Below, piece after piece: positions 16,235-25,760 of a DNA stretch of 34,612 nucleotides. Each line of letters opens with the position of its first letter. The stretch's first letter is position 1. The DNA is from an uncultured bacterium (GTDB taxonomy: Bacteria; Bacteroidota; Ignavibacteria; Kapaibacteriales; UBA2268). Made by a program: the position numbers and the translations under genes. Location of the stretch: positions 1 through 34,612 of the forward strand of contig CALLXS010000041.1 of assembly GCA_937875295.1 (NCBI GenBank). Direction: 5' to 3'. Under the pieces are notes generated by a model. That model was not told where the DNA came from. It worked only from the letters and a program-made list of their open reading frames with translations, and did no database searches.

Positions 16235-19200
16235 TTATAAATTTTCATCCGATTTATCAAACTTTACAGAAACTACTTTCGAAACTCCATCTTCCTGCAT
16301 TGTTACTCCATAAAGAGTATCTGCAGCTGTCATTGTGCTTTTGTTATGTGTAACAATTAAAAATTGAGTATCATTACTAAATTGCTTTAGCATACCTAAA
16401 AATCTATCTATATTTTTATCATCTAACGGTGCATCGACTTCATCTAAAATGCAGAAAGGACTTGGTTTTACTAAATAAATTCCAAAGAGGAGAGCTATAG
16501 CAGTAAGCGTTTTTTCTCCTTGAGATAATAAATCAATTGAATGAGGTTTTTTCCCAGGAGGTCTGGCAATTATTTCAATATCACTTTCAAGCAAATTATC
16601 ACCTTTTAATTCAAGATGAGAATCAGCTTCAGCAGAGAATAATTTTTTAAATAGCATTTGGAAATTTTCGTTAACTTGATCAAAAGTATCTTGAAATTTC
16701 TTTTCAGCAGTAGTATTTATTTCATTTATTGTTTCTTTTAGAATCTTTTCAGATTCATTTAAATCATTAAGTTGTTTATTATAGAACTTTTGCTTATCAG
16801 ATTCTTCTTCAAATTGTTGTAAAGCAAGAAAATTTACGCTTCCTAATTGATTTAATTTTTCTCTAATATCTTTTAGTTCAGCTTTAGCTTCTGAGATTGA
16901 AGGGAGTTCTATTTCAGAATTGAAATATTTTTCCAGATCAAAATTATTTATATTAAAGTCATTTTCGGTATCAATATTTAATATATCAATAGCACGATTT
17001 GTCAAATTTTTGATATTTGTTATGACTTCGCTATATTTAATATCTAGCTTATGAATAGTTTCAGATGTTTTTTCAATAAATTGTCTTTTTATATTAATTT
17101 CATTCTTAAATTGTGTAGCTTCGTCGTTTAATCCATTTTTCTCACTTACGAAATCAATTAATTTATTTTCTAAAGTTATTTTTTCTTCATTCTTAATTTT
17201 TATATCATTTTCAAAATTTAAAATACTAGATTTCAGAGAATTTATATTGTTATTTATATCAATTCGTTCTTGTTCATAAGCAGAAATTTTATTATTAATA
17301 TTTATATTTTCAATTTTATTTCTATTTTTTTCTTCTTTAGTTGAATTTACTTTTGCTTCAAACTTAATTTTATCTAATTCTGCTTGATAATACTTGTTTT
17401 CATCAGTTTTAAGTATCAATTCTTTTGCTTCGAAATCATTTTTAAAATCATTTAATTTAGATTGATTTTGCTTATTTTCAGCTTCATAATTGAGAAGTAA
17501 ATTATTTAATTCATTTAATTCTAATTCAAGTTCATTCTGCTCTTGTGTGTATCTTATTGAATTGTTTTGATATGCTTCAATATTATGCTTAATAGCATCT
17601 TTTTTATTTTTATTTTGATTAATTAAATTTGTGATTTCTTGTATTTTCTTTTCATAAGATTTTATTTCATTGCTTATTTTGAAAATATCAATATTATTAT
17701 ATTTTTGAGTTATTTCATTTAATTGGATATTTTTCTTGCTAATTTCTTCATTTATTAATGAGATTTCTTTTTTTAATTTTTTGATTCTATCATTTTTACC
17801 TACTATTTGACCTTCGTTATTTAAAATTCCGCCAGCTTTTAATAAACCATATTTGCTTAAAATTTCTCCTGATAATGTAACTGCTTTAGAAGCCAGATCA
17901 TTTTCAATAGCATATTTTGCAGTATCTAAATTTTCGACAATAATAGAATCACTTAAATAATTACTTAAGAAATATTTAATATTATCTTCTGCTTCGATTA
18001 ATTCAATTGCAAATCCAAATATTCCATTTTGCTCAGGTAATTTTTTTAAATTTGATTTAATATTATTGTTTTTATTAATTATAAAAGTAGATTTTCCTTT
18101 TTTAGATTTTCGTAGATTTTCTATAGCTTGGTTAGTATCATTAATATCATCAACTAAAAAGGCATTTTTAAATTCACCGATTATTGATTCTATAGCAATT
18201 CGGTATTTCTCATCTGTAGAAACTGATTCAATTAATATATTTTTATCATAATTTAGATTCCAATTTTTATTCTCCATTAAGTAATTCGTATTTTCATCTT
18301 TATCACTTAAACTGTTTAAATAGGCGAGAGAGGCATTTTTAGAACTAATATTATTTTGGAATTCAGTAAGATGTAGCTTTAAATCATCAAGCGAATGTTT
18401 TAAGTCATCTTTTATTTTTTGAGAATTAGTGAGTTCATTTTGCTTAATTTTTAAAATATCGCTATTCTCATCTAAGGATTTAGTATTATTATCAATATTT
18501 TTATCTATAATTACTATTTCTTTATTTAGATTATCAATATCGTTATTCACATTTGCGATAGTTTTAGCAAAATTAGTTTTTTTATTAATATTTTTTTCGA
18601 TATTGATTTTAGTATTAGCAATATTATTTTTAAGAGTATATAATGAATTATTAATTAATTGAATTTTATCTTTTATTTCATCATAGTTTGCTTTGCTAAT
18701 TTTCTTTTTCTGATTTAATGAATTTAAATTCTCTAAAATACTTTTGTTTTCATTCTCTGAGTTATTAAGTAAATTGTCTAATTCAATATCACGTTCTTTT
18801 AAAATTTCTAATTTTAATTTATATTCTTCATTGTATTCGCTAATTTTAGATAGATTATTTATAAGTGAATTTAATTTTTCTTTAGAAACTGCATATTCTT
18901 GAGTCATATTCGAGATAATAGAATTAATATTAATTTCTTTATCTTTAACTTTTTGAATTTCTATATTGTTAGCATCAATTCTCTTTAATAAGCTTTCATA
19001 ATCTATCTGAAGTAACTCTAATTGTTCGTTATGTTCAGATTTCTCAATATTTTTATTCTTTAATTCTTCCTCGAATTGATTTTTTTCATTTTGAAAAATA
19101 TTATAATCATTGACAATAATCGCAGATTCTAATTCTTTATGGCGTTCCATTAATTTGTTATAGCGTTTTGTTTTTGATGCTTGTCGCATTAAGGAATTTA

Positions 19201-19804
19201 CATTCTTTTCGATGACAAGCACTAAATCATTAATTCTATGCAAATCAAGTTGAATATTTTGCAGTTTGCGAGTTGCTTCTTTTCTCCTTTGTTTGTATTT
19301 ATTTACTCCAGCTGCTTCTTCAATTAATTGTCTTCTTTCTTCTGGGCGACCACTTAAAATTGCTTCTACCATTTTTAATTCTATCACAGAATATGAATTG
19401 GAACTCATTCCTGTATCCATAAAAAGTTCAAGAATATCTTTTAATCTGCACTTTGTATTGTTTATTAAATACTCAGTTTCACCATCTTTATAAATTCTAC
19501 GAGTAATAAGTATTTCATTGTAATCAGAAGGCAAAATACCTCTATCGTTTATTATCAATAGTGAAACTTCTGCCATACTTAATGGTTTGCGTGTCTTAGT
19601 ACCATTAAAGATAACATTATCCATTACTTCTGAACGTAGCACAGCTGATTTTTGCTCTCCGAGCACCCAACGAATCGCATCAACTACATTAGTTTTTCCA
19701 CATCCATTTGGTCCAACTATTGCAGAAATACCTCTATTAAACTTGAATTTTGTTTTTTGAGCAAAAGATTTAAATCCAATTATATCTAACTGTGATAAAT
19801 ACAT
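16235..19804 (-). CDS. smc: Chromosome segregation ATPase SMC
   Basis: 1189 residues, full length. The N-terminal ATPase half has the Walker A GPNGCGKT (31-38) and AIRWVLGEQ. Long coiled coils follow (about 170-500). The hinge lies at about 505-660 (for example SIIGEFKNAFLVDD and LSKYGLLKAGGI). The returning coiled coil ends near 1030, and the C-terminal half carries the signature LSQGEK (about 1094-1099) and Walker B FCILDEVDAPLDD (about 1114-1126). SMC works with ScpAB as a condensin that organises and separates chromosomes. Gln in place of the usual first Gly of LSGGEK is probably lineage-typical. The gene starts 24 bp after mreD, so it appears to belong to the mre transcription unit. scpA and scpB are not in the window. 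Confidence 0.96.
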   Translation of the reverse strand: MYLSQLDIIGFKSFAQKTKFKFNRGISAIVGPNGCGKTNVVDAIRWVLGEQKSAVLRSEVMDNVIFNGTKTRKPLSMAEVSLLIINDRGILPSDYNEILITRRIYKDGETEYLINNTKCRLKDILELFMDTGMSSNSYSVIELKMVEAILSGRPEERRQLIEEAAGVNKYKQRRKEATRKLQNIQLDLHRINDLVLVIEKNVNSLMRQASKTKRYNKLMERHKELESAIIVNDYNIFQNEKNQFEEELKNKNIEKSEHNEQLELLQIDYESLLKRIDANNIEIQKVKDKEININSIISNMTQEYAVSKEKLNSLINNLSKISEYNEEYKLKLEILKERDIELDNLLNNSENENKSILENLNSLNQKKKISKANYDEIKDKIQLINNSLYTLKNNIANTKINIEKNINKKTNFAKTIANVNNDIDNLNKEIVIIDKNIDNNTKSLDENSDILKIKQNELTNSQKIKDDLKHSLDDLKLHLTEFQNNISSKNASLAYLNSLSDKDENTNYLMENKNWNLNYDKNILIESVSTDEKYRIAIESIIGEFKNAFLVDDINDTNQAIENLRKSKKGKSTFIINKNNNIKSNLKKLPEQNGIFGFAIELIEAEDNIKYFLSNYLSDSIIVENLDTAKYAIENDLASKAVTLSGEILSKYGLLKAGGILNNEGQIVGKNDRIKKLKKEISLINEEISKKNIQLNEITQKYNNIDIFKISNEIKSYEKKIQEITNLINQNKNKKDAIKHNIEAYQNNSIRYTQEQNELELELNELNNLLLNYEAENKQNQSKLNDFKNDFEAKELILKTDENKYYQAELDKIKFEAKVNSTKEEKNRNKIENININNKISAYEQERIDINNNINSLKSSILNFENDIKIKNEEKITLENKLIDFVSEKNGLNDEATQFKNEINIKRQFIEKTSETIHKLDIKYSEVITNIKNLTNRAIDILNIDTENDFNINNFDLEKYFNSEIELPSISEAKAELKDIREKLNQLGSVNFLALQQFEEESDKQKFYNKQLNDLNESEKILKETINEINTTAEKKFQDTFDQVNENFQMLFKKLFSAEADSHLELKGDNLLESDIEIIARPPGKKPHSIDLLSQGEKTLTAIALLFGIYLVKPSPFCILDEVDAPLDDKNIDRFLGMLKQFSNDTQFLIVTHNKSTMTAADTLYGVTMQEDGVSKVVSVKFDKSDENL

Positions 19805-19828
19805 TGATCCTCGTGATAAATAATAATA

Positions 19829-20353
19829 TTAGACTTTTTTTCGCATATTATAAAATAATACGAAAATAGAAAATACGGTTGTATAGAAAGCCATTGCAAT
19901 ACCATATTTAATAAAGAACCTGAAGAAACTGAGTTCCATAGGTTCAATATAAATTAGATAATAAATAAAATTATTAACTAAACTACTTGCAAACACTATT
20001 GCAATAAACTTAATACTACGAAATGTAGTTTTGTGAAATCCTTCTTTATAAAAATATCCGCTGAAAAATCCCACGAATGTTTTTGCTAAGGCATTTGTTC
20101 CTATTACATCAAATGAAACAATATCAAAGAATAATCCGATGATAAATCCAGCTATTAGACCGATGAATTGTCCTTCGCGAATAGAAATTACTGCGCATAA
20201 AATAACTAATAAATCAGGAGTGAGCCCAGCAATAGATATAGTATCTAAAATTAAAATTTGCAAAATTGAAATAATCAATGCCACACCGGCATATATAAAA
20301 AACCGAGTCTTTTTTGAATTAAAATCAATTCTAGGATGTAATAAATCACTCAT
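19829..20353 (-). CDS. mreD: Rod shape-determining protein MreD
   Basis: 174 residues, strongly hydrophobic with about five membrane helices (for example FIYAGVALIISILQILIL, then GLIAGFIIGLFFDIVSFDVI and TTVFSIFVLFYNM). MreD is an inner-membrane partner of MreC and MreB in the cell-elongation complex. Sequence conservation in the family is low; the assignment rests on size, hydropathy, the GLIAGFIIGLFFD block near residue 68 and its position right after mreC. Its ATG overlaps the mreC stop by 4 bp, and smc follows by 24 bp. Confidence 0.85.
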   Translation of the reverse strand: MSDLLHPRIDFNSKKTRFFIYAGVALIISILQILILDTISIAGLTPDLLVILCAVISIREGQFIGLIAGFIIGLFFDIVSFDVIGTNALAKTFVGFFSGYFYKEGFHKTTFRSIKFIAIVFASSLVNNFIYYLIYIEPMELSFFRFFIKYGIAMAFYTTVFSIFVLFYNMRKKV

Positions 20354-21216
20354 TTTCGAATATTTCTTGAATTTTTTCTAATTTTTAATAATTCGTCGAT
20401 TTCTTCTATTAATTTTTCTCTCTGTGGGTCAGGGATATATTTAATAATAAAAACTTGTCCTACTTGAGCAATATCTGAATAAGGAGTAACTTTTACTTTT
20501 AAGAATAAATCTCCTTGCTCTTCATTAATATTAGATATTTTCCCAATTGGCAAATCTTTAGGGAATCTGGAGCTAAAGTCTGAAGTAACTACGTCGTCAC
20601 CAATTTTCACATCAAATGTTTTTGAAATATTTTTCAAATAAAAATCATCTCCACCTTCCCAAACTAATAATCCATCAACTGCATTTCTACTTATTATTGA
20701 AGGAATTTTTATTTCTCTATTTTTAATTGATTCTACGAGGCAATAATTTTGAGTGGCACCAGCTACAATTCCGGCAATATTAGTGGCGGTACGGACAATC
20801 ATTCCATTTTGAACACCAGAAGATTTTCCTTTGTTTAGAGTGAAATAATTACGCATTTCAATAGTCGTTCTACCAACAATTGATGCTGGAATATAATCAT
20901 ATTCTTTTTGAGCTTTGATTTCTAATAAATCTTTTAGGTTTTCATTTTCTGCAATAGCCCTGTGCATTTTTGTAACTTCATTAGAAAGCATTAAATTTAG
21001 CTCTCTTAAAGATTTATTCTCATTCTTTAATGATTGCGGATTAGGAATGAAAGAGAAAGTCTCGCGTACCCAACCGAATGTACCAACTAAAAATGTGCGA
21101 AAACCACCAATACGAGAAATATCTCCCATTGATATCAAAGATAAACACATTATTGATAGAGCAATTAATGTGATATATTCTTTGAAGCGAATAATAAAGT
21201 CAATTAATTTTTGCAT
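20350..21216 (-). CDS. mreC: Rod shape-determining protein MreC
   Basis: 288 residues, one N-terminal membrane helix (about 14-32), a coiled coil at about 60-95 (LKNENKSLRELNLMLSNEVT), and a periplasmic beta domain with the family pattern IPASIVGRT (about 108-116), FTLNKGKSSGVQNGMIV (about 123-139), IGDDVVTSDFSSRFPKDLPI (about 205-224). MreC links cytoplasmic MreB filaments to the periplasmic peptidoglycan synthases during elongation. The gap to mreB is 16 bp and it overlaps mreD by 4 bp (ATGA-type), which is normal operon packing. Confidence 0.93.
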   Translation of the reverse strand: MQKLIDFIIRFKEYITLIALSIMCLSLISMGDISRIGGFRTFLVGTFGWVRETFSFIPNPQSLKNENKSLRELNLMLSNEVTKMHRAIAENENLKDLLEIKAQKEYDYIPASIVGRTTIEMRNYFTLNKGKSSGVQNGMIVRTATNIAGIVAGATQNYCLVESIKNREIKIPSIISRNAVDGLLVWEGGDDFYLKNISKTFDVKIGDDVVTSDFSSRFPKDLPIGKISNINEEQGDLFLKVKVTPYSDIAQVGQVFIIKYIPDPQREKLIEEIDELLKIRKNSRNIRK

Positions 21217-21232
21217 TCAATCAGCTTATTTA

Positions 21233-22255
21233 TTAAAACCTATTGCTTTTAATTAATACTGATGAGTATTCTGAAAGGTTTTCTAACACTTTTCCCGTAC
21301 CACGGACTACTGTGGTCAAAGGTTCTTCTGCAATATGCACTGGTAAATTAGTTTCTTTTTTAATTCTATCGTCAAGTCCTTTTAACAAAGCACCACCACC
21401 ACTTAACATAATACCTCTATCGAGAATATCAGCACTTAATTCAGGTGGAGTTTTCTCTAATAAAATTAAAATGGCATCTACAATCAATTTCACTGATGTC
21501 ATTAGAGCTTCTCTAATATCTGCGGAGCTGACTTTAATCATTTTCGGTATACTTGAGACTAAGTCTCTACCACGCACTTCAATTGTTAATTCCTCTTCGA
21601 GAGGCATTGCAGAGCCGACTTGACATTTAATAATTTCAGCTGTTCTATCGCCGATGAATAAATTCTGAGATCTTTTAAAATATTGCACAACTGCACTTGT
21701 CATTTCGTCCCCAGCGATTTTAATAGACTCGTGTTCTGCAATTCCTGACAATGATATAACAGCTATTTCTGTAGTACCGCCTCCTATATCGACGACCATA
21801 TTACCAATAGGTTCATGTACATTAATTCCCATACCAATAGCACTTGCCATAGGCTCAGCTATTAAATGAACTTCTTTGGCACCAGCATGCTCACAAGCAT
21901 CTCTTACGGCACGTTTTTCAACATCTGTAATTCCACTTGGTACGCATACAACTATTCTTTTTGCAGGCTGCCAAGTAGATGAGGCTTCTTTAATGAAATG
22001 TCTTAGCATAGCTTCAGCGATTTCAAAATTTGCAATAGCTCCATCTTTCATTGGTCTTATTACTTCAATCCCTCTTGGGGTTCGCCCAATCATATTTTGG
22101 GCAGCATTTCCAATTGCTATTGGTCGATTTGATGCTTTGTCATAAGCTACAATTGTTGGTTCGTTTAATTTAACACCTTCACCTTTTGACCAAATTAATG
22201 TATTTGCAGTTCCAAGGTCTATTGCTATATCTGTAGAGAATAATTTTAATGCCAT
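21233..22255 (-). CDS. mreB: Actin-like rod shape-determining protein MreB
   Basis: 340 residues, standard length. Actin/Hsp70-type nucleotide-binding motifs are clear: DIAIDLGTANTLIW (9-22), the connect region LRHFIKEASS, VCVPSGITDVEKRAVRDA (about 103-120), AEPMASAIGMG (about 133-143), VVDIGGGTTEIAVISL (about 154-169) and LSGGGALLKGLD (about 284-295). MreB filaments under the inner membrane position the elongation synthases. It heads the minus-strand mreB-mreC-mreD-smc run. The 190 bp upstream holds the tRNA-Lys terminator and presumably the promoter. Its codon use and GC are higher than its neighbours, as expected for a conserved, well-expressed gene. Confidence 0.97.
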   Translation of the reverse strand: MALKLFSTDIAIDLGTANTLIWSKGEGVKLNEPTIVAYDKASNRPIAIGNAAQNMIGRTPRGIEVIRPMKDGAIANFEIAEAMLRHFIKEASSTWQPAKRIVVCVPSGITDVEKRAVRDACEHAGAKEVHLIAEPMASAIGMGINVHEPIGNMVVDIGGGTTEIAVISLSGIAEHESIKIAGDEMTSAVVQYFKRSQNLFIGDRTAEIIKCQVGSAMPLEEELTIEVRGRDLVSSIPKMIKVSSADIREALMTSVKLIVDAILILLEKTPPELSADILDRGIMLSGGGALLKGLDDRIKKETNLPVHIAEEPLTTVVRGTGKVLENLSEYSSVLIKSNRF

Positions 22256-22405
22256 AATGATTTATTTATCGAAATTCAATTTGAAATATTACTTTTTTAA
22301 ATATTTTATATATAATAAAAGATGACTACAAAAATAATGATTTTCCAACTCAAAAGTATAATATTTTTAAAATATTTATGAACAATTTTATAATTAAATG
22401 AAAAA

Positions 22406-22429
22406 ATCCCATTTCAATTGAAATAGGAT
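22406..22429 (-). terminator. Rho-independent terminator after tRNA-Lys
   Basis: On the minus strand an almost perfect inverted repeat, ATCCTATTTCAATTG then AAATGGGAT, is followed by six T (complement of 22401-22406). It begins about 20 bases past the tRNA 3' end. It should stop the tRNA transcript before mreB, so mreB needs its own promoter between 22256 and about 22400. Confidence 0.8.
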
Positions 22430-22447
22430 TAGAATTTTCATTTTTTG

Positions 22448-22521
22448 TGCTTCCTATGGGACTCGAACCCATGGCCCTTTGATTAAGAGTCAAATGCTCT
22501 AGCCAGCTGAGCTAAGGAAGC
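22448..22521 (-). tRNA. tRNA-Lys (anticodon CTT)
   Basis: The reverse complement folds as a full cloverleaf. The acceptor stem is GCTTCCT/AGGAAGC, the D stem GCTC/GAGC with loop AGCTGGCTA, the anticodon stem TTTGA/TCAAA with loop CTCTTAA giving anticodon CTT, and the T stem ATGGG/CCCAT with loop TTCGAGT. The discriminator is A and the 3' CCA is not encoded. It would read AAG lysine codons. It lies between the ABC-F gene and mreB, all on the minus strand. Confidence 0.97.
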
Positions 22522-22561
22522 CCACAAAATTACGACTTTTTGAGCAAATGACCAAAGAAAA

Positions 22562-24499
22562 TTAATTTTCTATGAATTTTTCGAATTTATTATTTAAATC
22601 TTCCCAATTAATTAATTCTTCATTTAGATTTTTATTTAGTTCATCATATTCATTTTGCAAATTTGTAAGTTCATTAATATTTTCAATAATAGCAGGGTCA
22701 GAGAACAATATATTAATTTCATCAATACGTGTCTCATATGTATTAATTTTCTCCTCAGATTCGTTAATTTCCTTTTTAATTGAATTTTTCTTTCTATTAA
22801 ATTGCTTTTGCTCTTCAAATTTAATTTTATCAGATTTTGTTGTCTCTTGTTTAGCTTCAACTTTTCGATTTAATTCTATTTCATTTAGATGTTCTAATTC
22901 TAATTTTTCAAGGAAATAATTGATATCTCCATCATATATTTTAATATTTTTATTTCCAAAATATATTGTTTTATTTGTTATATCTTCTAAAAAATCTCTA
23001 TCATGTGAAACTAAAATCAGCGTTCCTTCATAATCAATTAATGCTTTTTTTAGTATTTCTTTTGATTTAATATCAAGATGGTTAGTAGGTTCATCTAAGA
23101 TTAAAAAATTATGTGGTTGTAATAATAATTTAGCTAAAGCCAACCTAGATTTTTCTCCACCTGAGAGGACACTTACTTTTTTCTCAACAGTATCGTTGCT
23201 AAATAAAAATGCACCTAAGATACTTCTTACTTTTAATCTCATTTCGCCAGTTGCAGCATTATCAATTATTTGAAATACCGTAGAATTTTTATCTAATAAG
23301 TCAGCTTGATGTTGAGAGAAATATCCAATATTTATATTATGTCCTAATTTGCATTTTCCTTCATAATCTGTTTCATTAGTCATTATTTTGGTTAGAGTAG
23401 TTTTTCCTTCACCATTTTTACCAACCAAAGCAACTTTTTCACCTCGCTCTAAAGTAAGATTAATATCTTTTAAAATTAATTTTTCTCCATAATATTTAGT
23501 AATGTTATTTAATTCTATGCTAATAATGCCAGATTGAGGAGAAGGTGGAAATTTAATAATAATTGAAGAATTATCTAAATCTTCGATTTCAATTTTATCG
23601 ATTTTATCTAATTGTTTAATTTTTGATTGCACTCTAGAAGCTAAATTTGCTTTATAGCGATATGTTTCGATGTATTTCTCTGTTCTTTCAATTTGTTTTT
23701 GTTGATTTTTAAAAGCCTTAATTTGATTTTCTCTTTGTTCTTTCCTTTGGATTAGATATTTGGAATAGGGTAGAGGAAAATCAATAATTTTTGAATTCGA
23801 AATTTCAATTGTTCGATTAGTTACGGAATCTAAAAATCTTTTATCGTGCGAAACAATAATTACAGCACCATAATATTTTTTAAGGAAATTTTCTAACCAG
23901 ATTATTGATTCTATGTCGAGGTGGTTAGTAGGTTCATCAAGTAATATACAATCAGGTGCTGAAAGTAAAATTTTAGCTAAGGCTAATCGCATCCTCCATC
24001 CACCACTAAATTCATTCACTTTTCGATTTAAATCTTCTCTTGAAAAGCCTAAACCTGTTAATATTTTTTCAATATGTGCAATATAATAATGACCACCTAA
24101 AATTTCGTACCTATGATTTGAGTCACTTAATGTATGAATGAGATTTGAATATTCTTTAGTATCATAATCATTTCTAATAGAAATTTCATTAGTTAGAAAC
24201 TCAATTTTCTTCTCTAATTCAATAATTTCTTCTAGTGCTAATTTAGCTTCTTCTATAACAGATAATGATGATGTAATATTACCTTCTTGTGGTAGATATC
24301 CTACTTTATAATCATTTGACTTAATAATTTTGCCATCATCAGGAGTGAGTTCTCCATTTAATATCTTAAGGAGAGTAGTTTTGCCAGATCCATTTCTACC
24401 AATTAGACCAATTCTATTATCTTGGTCAATTGTGAAATTTACATTGTCGAATAGGCATCTATTTGCAAAAAATATTGAAAGATTAAATACACTTAACAT
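22562..24499 (-). CDS. ABC-F family ATPase (Uup/YheS-like)
   Basis: 645 residues with two ATPase cassettes and no membrane segment. Cassette 1 has Walker A GRNGSGKT (34-41), signature FSGGWRMRLALAK (164-176) and Walker B CILLDEPTNHLD (184-195). The linker (about 240-310) is rich in basic and Gln residues, as in the P-site tRNA interaction motif region. Cassette 2 has GKNGEGKT (360-367), LSGGEKSRLALAK (445-457) and FLILDEPTNHLD (465-476). The C-terminal 100 residues form a charged coiled coil like that of Uup. ABC-F proteins bind ribosomes and rescue or tune translation; a few give antibiotic resistance. Which subfamily this is cannot be settled by eye. It follows the MalK-like ATPase by 27 bp. 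Confidence 0.93.
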   Translation of the reverse strand: MLSVFNLSIFFANRCLFDNVNFTIDQDNRIGLIGRNGSGKTTLLKILNGELTPDDGKIIKSNDYKVGYLPQEGNITSSLSVIEEAKLALEEIIELEKKIEFLTNEISIRNDYDTKEYSNLIHTLSDSNHRYEILGGHYYIAHIEKILTGLGFSREDLNRKVNEFSGGWRMRLALAKILLSAPDCILLDEPTNHLDIESIIWLENFLKKYYGAVIIVSHDKRFLDSVTNRTIEISNSKIIDFPLPYSKYLIQRKEQRENQIKAFKNQQKQIERTEKYIETYRYKANLASRVQSKIKQLDKIDKIEIEDLDNSSIIIKFPPSPQSGIISIELNNITKYYGEKLILKDINLTLERGEKVALVGKNGEGKTTLTKIMTNETDYEGKCKLGHNINIGYFSQHQADLLDKNSTVFQIIDNAATGEMRLKVRSILGAFLFSNDTVEKKVSVLSGGEKSRLALAKLLLQPHNFLILDEPTNHLDIKSKEILKKALIDYEGTLILVSHDRDFLEDITNKTIYFGNKNIKIYDGDINYFLEKLELEHLNEIELNRKVEAKQETTKSDKIKFEEQKQFNRKKNSIKKEINESEEKINTYETRIDEINILFSDPAIIENINELTNLQNEYDELNKNLNEELINWEDLNNKFEKFIEN

Positions 24500-24526
24500 T
24501 TATATTGATAATTTTAGCTTATATGA

Positions 24527-25603
24527 TTAGAAATTATTTATAGGATTTATTCTATTTTCATTACTATCAAAAATTAGAATATTATCTTTTTGTAATTTTA
24601 AGAAAATATAATCATTAGTGTTATATTTCACATAATCAGAATTATTAATCCTAATTGATTTTAATCCCTCTAATTCGAAATAAATAATAGTTTCGAATCC
24701 CATATATTCTATATTAATAATTTTAGTTTTAATATCTGATGTTTCTTCATTTGTAATTAAAATATCTTCAGGACGAATTGCAAGAGTACATTTACCATTT
24801 AAATTAAAATTATCTTTTAATGTAATATTAAAATCTTGAGCTTGAAAAATATTTTGATTAGTTAATTCGCCTTTGAAAAAATTTATTTGCGGGCTTCCAA
24901 GAAAAGATGCAGCAAATAAATTTGTAGGTTTTTTATATAATTCCGAAGGAGAACCAATTTGTACAATTTTCCCTTCGTTAAGCAATAGTATTTTATCAGC
25001 CATTGTCATTGCTTCTGTTTGATCGTGAGTTACATAAATTGAAGTAGCTAAATATGTTCTATGGAGCTTAATAATTTCAGTTCGCATCTGGACTCTCAAT
25101 TTTGCATCTAAATTTGAGAGAGGTTCATCAAATAAAAATACATCAGGTTTCTTTATAATAGCTCTACCAAGTGCAACTCTTTGTCTTTGACCTCCACTTA
25201 AGTGCTTTGGCTTTTTATTTAAGGAGTCTTTTAATCCTAATAGAGAAGCTATATTTTCTACAGATGATTTAATTTCGTTTTTAGATATTTTATTTATTTT
25301 TAATGGGAATGCTAGATTATCATATATATTTAAATGCGGATATAATGCATAATTTTGAAATACCATACCTATGTTTCTATCTTTAGGTGCTACATTATTT
25401 ATAATTTTATTATTAAATAATAATTCCCCTTTAGATATTTCTTCTAATCCTGCAATTAGCTTAAGGATTGTTGATTTACCACAACCAGAAGGTCCTACTA
25501 ATACAAAAAATTCACCATCATTTATTTTGAAACTTATATTCTCTACAGCCGTAAAGTTATTATTATAAATTTTGGTTATATCTTTTAATTCAATATTTAT
25601 CAT
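24527..25603 (-). CDS. Orphan ABC transporter ATPase, MalK/UgpC type
   Basis: 358 residues. The ATPase domain has Walker A GPSGCGKST (37-45), Q-loop VFQNYALYPHL (81-91), signature LSGGQRQRVALGRA (135-148), Walker B VFLFDEPLSNLDAKLR (155-170) and the switch His in YVTHDQTEAM (190-199). The region after about 235 is the regulatory TOBE-type extension (CTLAIRPEDI near residue 275). The PLSNLDAKLR form and length match the MalK/UgpC/MsmK class that powers sugar or glycerol-3-phosphate importers. No permease or binding protein is next to it, so it probably serves components encoded elsewhere. It is divergent from the marR-efflux operon. Confidence 0.88.
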   Translation of the reverse strand: MINIELKDITKIYNNNFTAVENISFKINDGEFFVLVGPSGCGKSTILKLIAGLEEISKGELLFNNKIINNVAPKDRNIGMVFQNYALYPHLNIYDNLAFPLKINKISKNEIKSSVENIASLLGLKDSLNKKPKHLSGGQRQRVALGRAIIKKPDVFLFDEPLSNLDAKLRVQMRTEIIKLHRTYLATSIYVTHDQTEAMTMADKILLLNEGKIVQIGSPSELYKKPTNLFAASFLGSPQINFFKGELTNQNIFQAQDFNITLKDNFNLNGKCTLAIRPEDILITNEETSDIKTKIINIEYMGFETIIYFELEGLKSIRINNSDYVKYNTNDYIFLKLQKDNILIFDSNENRINPINNF

Positions 25604-25710
25604 TTTATTTTATATCCTACAAAGAAGCCCACAAAAATAAGAAATAATAATTATTTTTTGAATAATTAGATTTTTTTTTCCAAATATTAAAATATATAAG
25701 TAGAATAGTC

Positions 25711-25741
25711 GTTGTAATGCACAACAATTGTAATTAACAAC
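25711..25741. promoter_or_regulatory. Candidate MarR operator: overlapping TTGT/ACAA repeats
   Basis: Upstream of marR, GTTGT at 25711-25715 pairs with ACAAC at 25721-25725 and again with ACAAC at 25737-25741. ACAATTGT (25724-25731) is a perfect palindrome, and TTGTAAT occurs twice (25712 and 25728), 16 bases apart. Closely nested palindromes between a MarR gene and its divergent neighbour are the usual place for autoregulation. Function is inferred from position and symmetry. Confidence 0.5.
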
Positions 25742-25760
25742 TAATATACTGGTTATTTAA

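Noticed and set aside
16521..16526. SMC signature reads LSQGEK instead of LSGGEK
   Set aside because: I recall the Gln form from Bacteroidota-type SMC proteins (not checked), and the rest of the ATPase is intact, so it is most likely a lineage variant rather than a defect.
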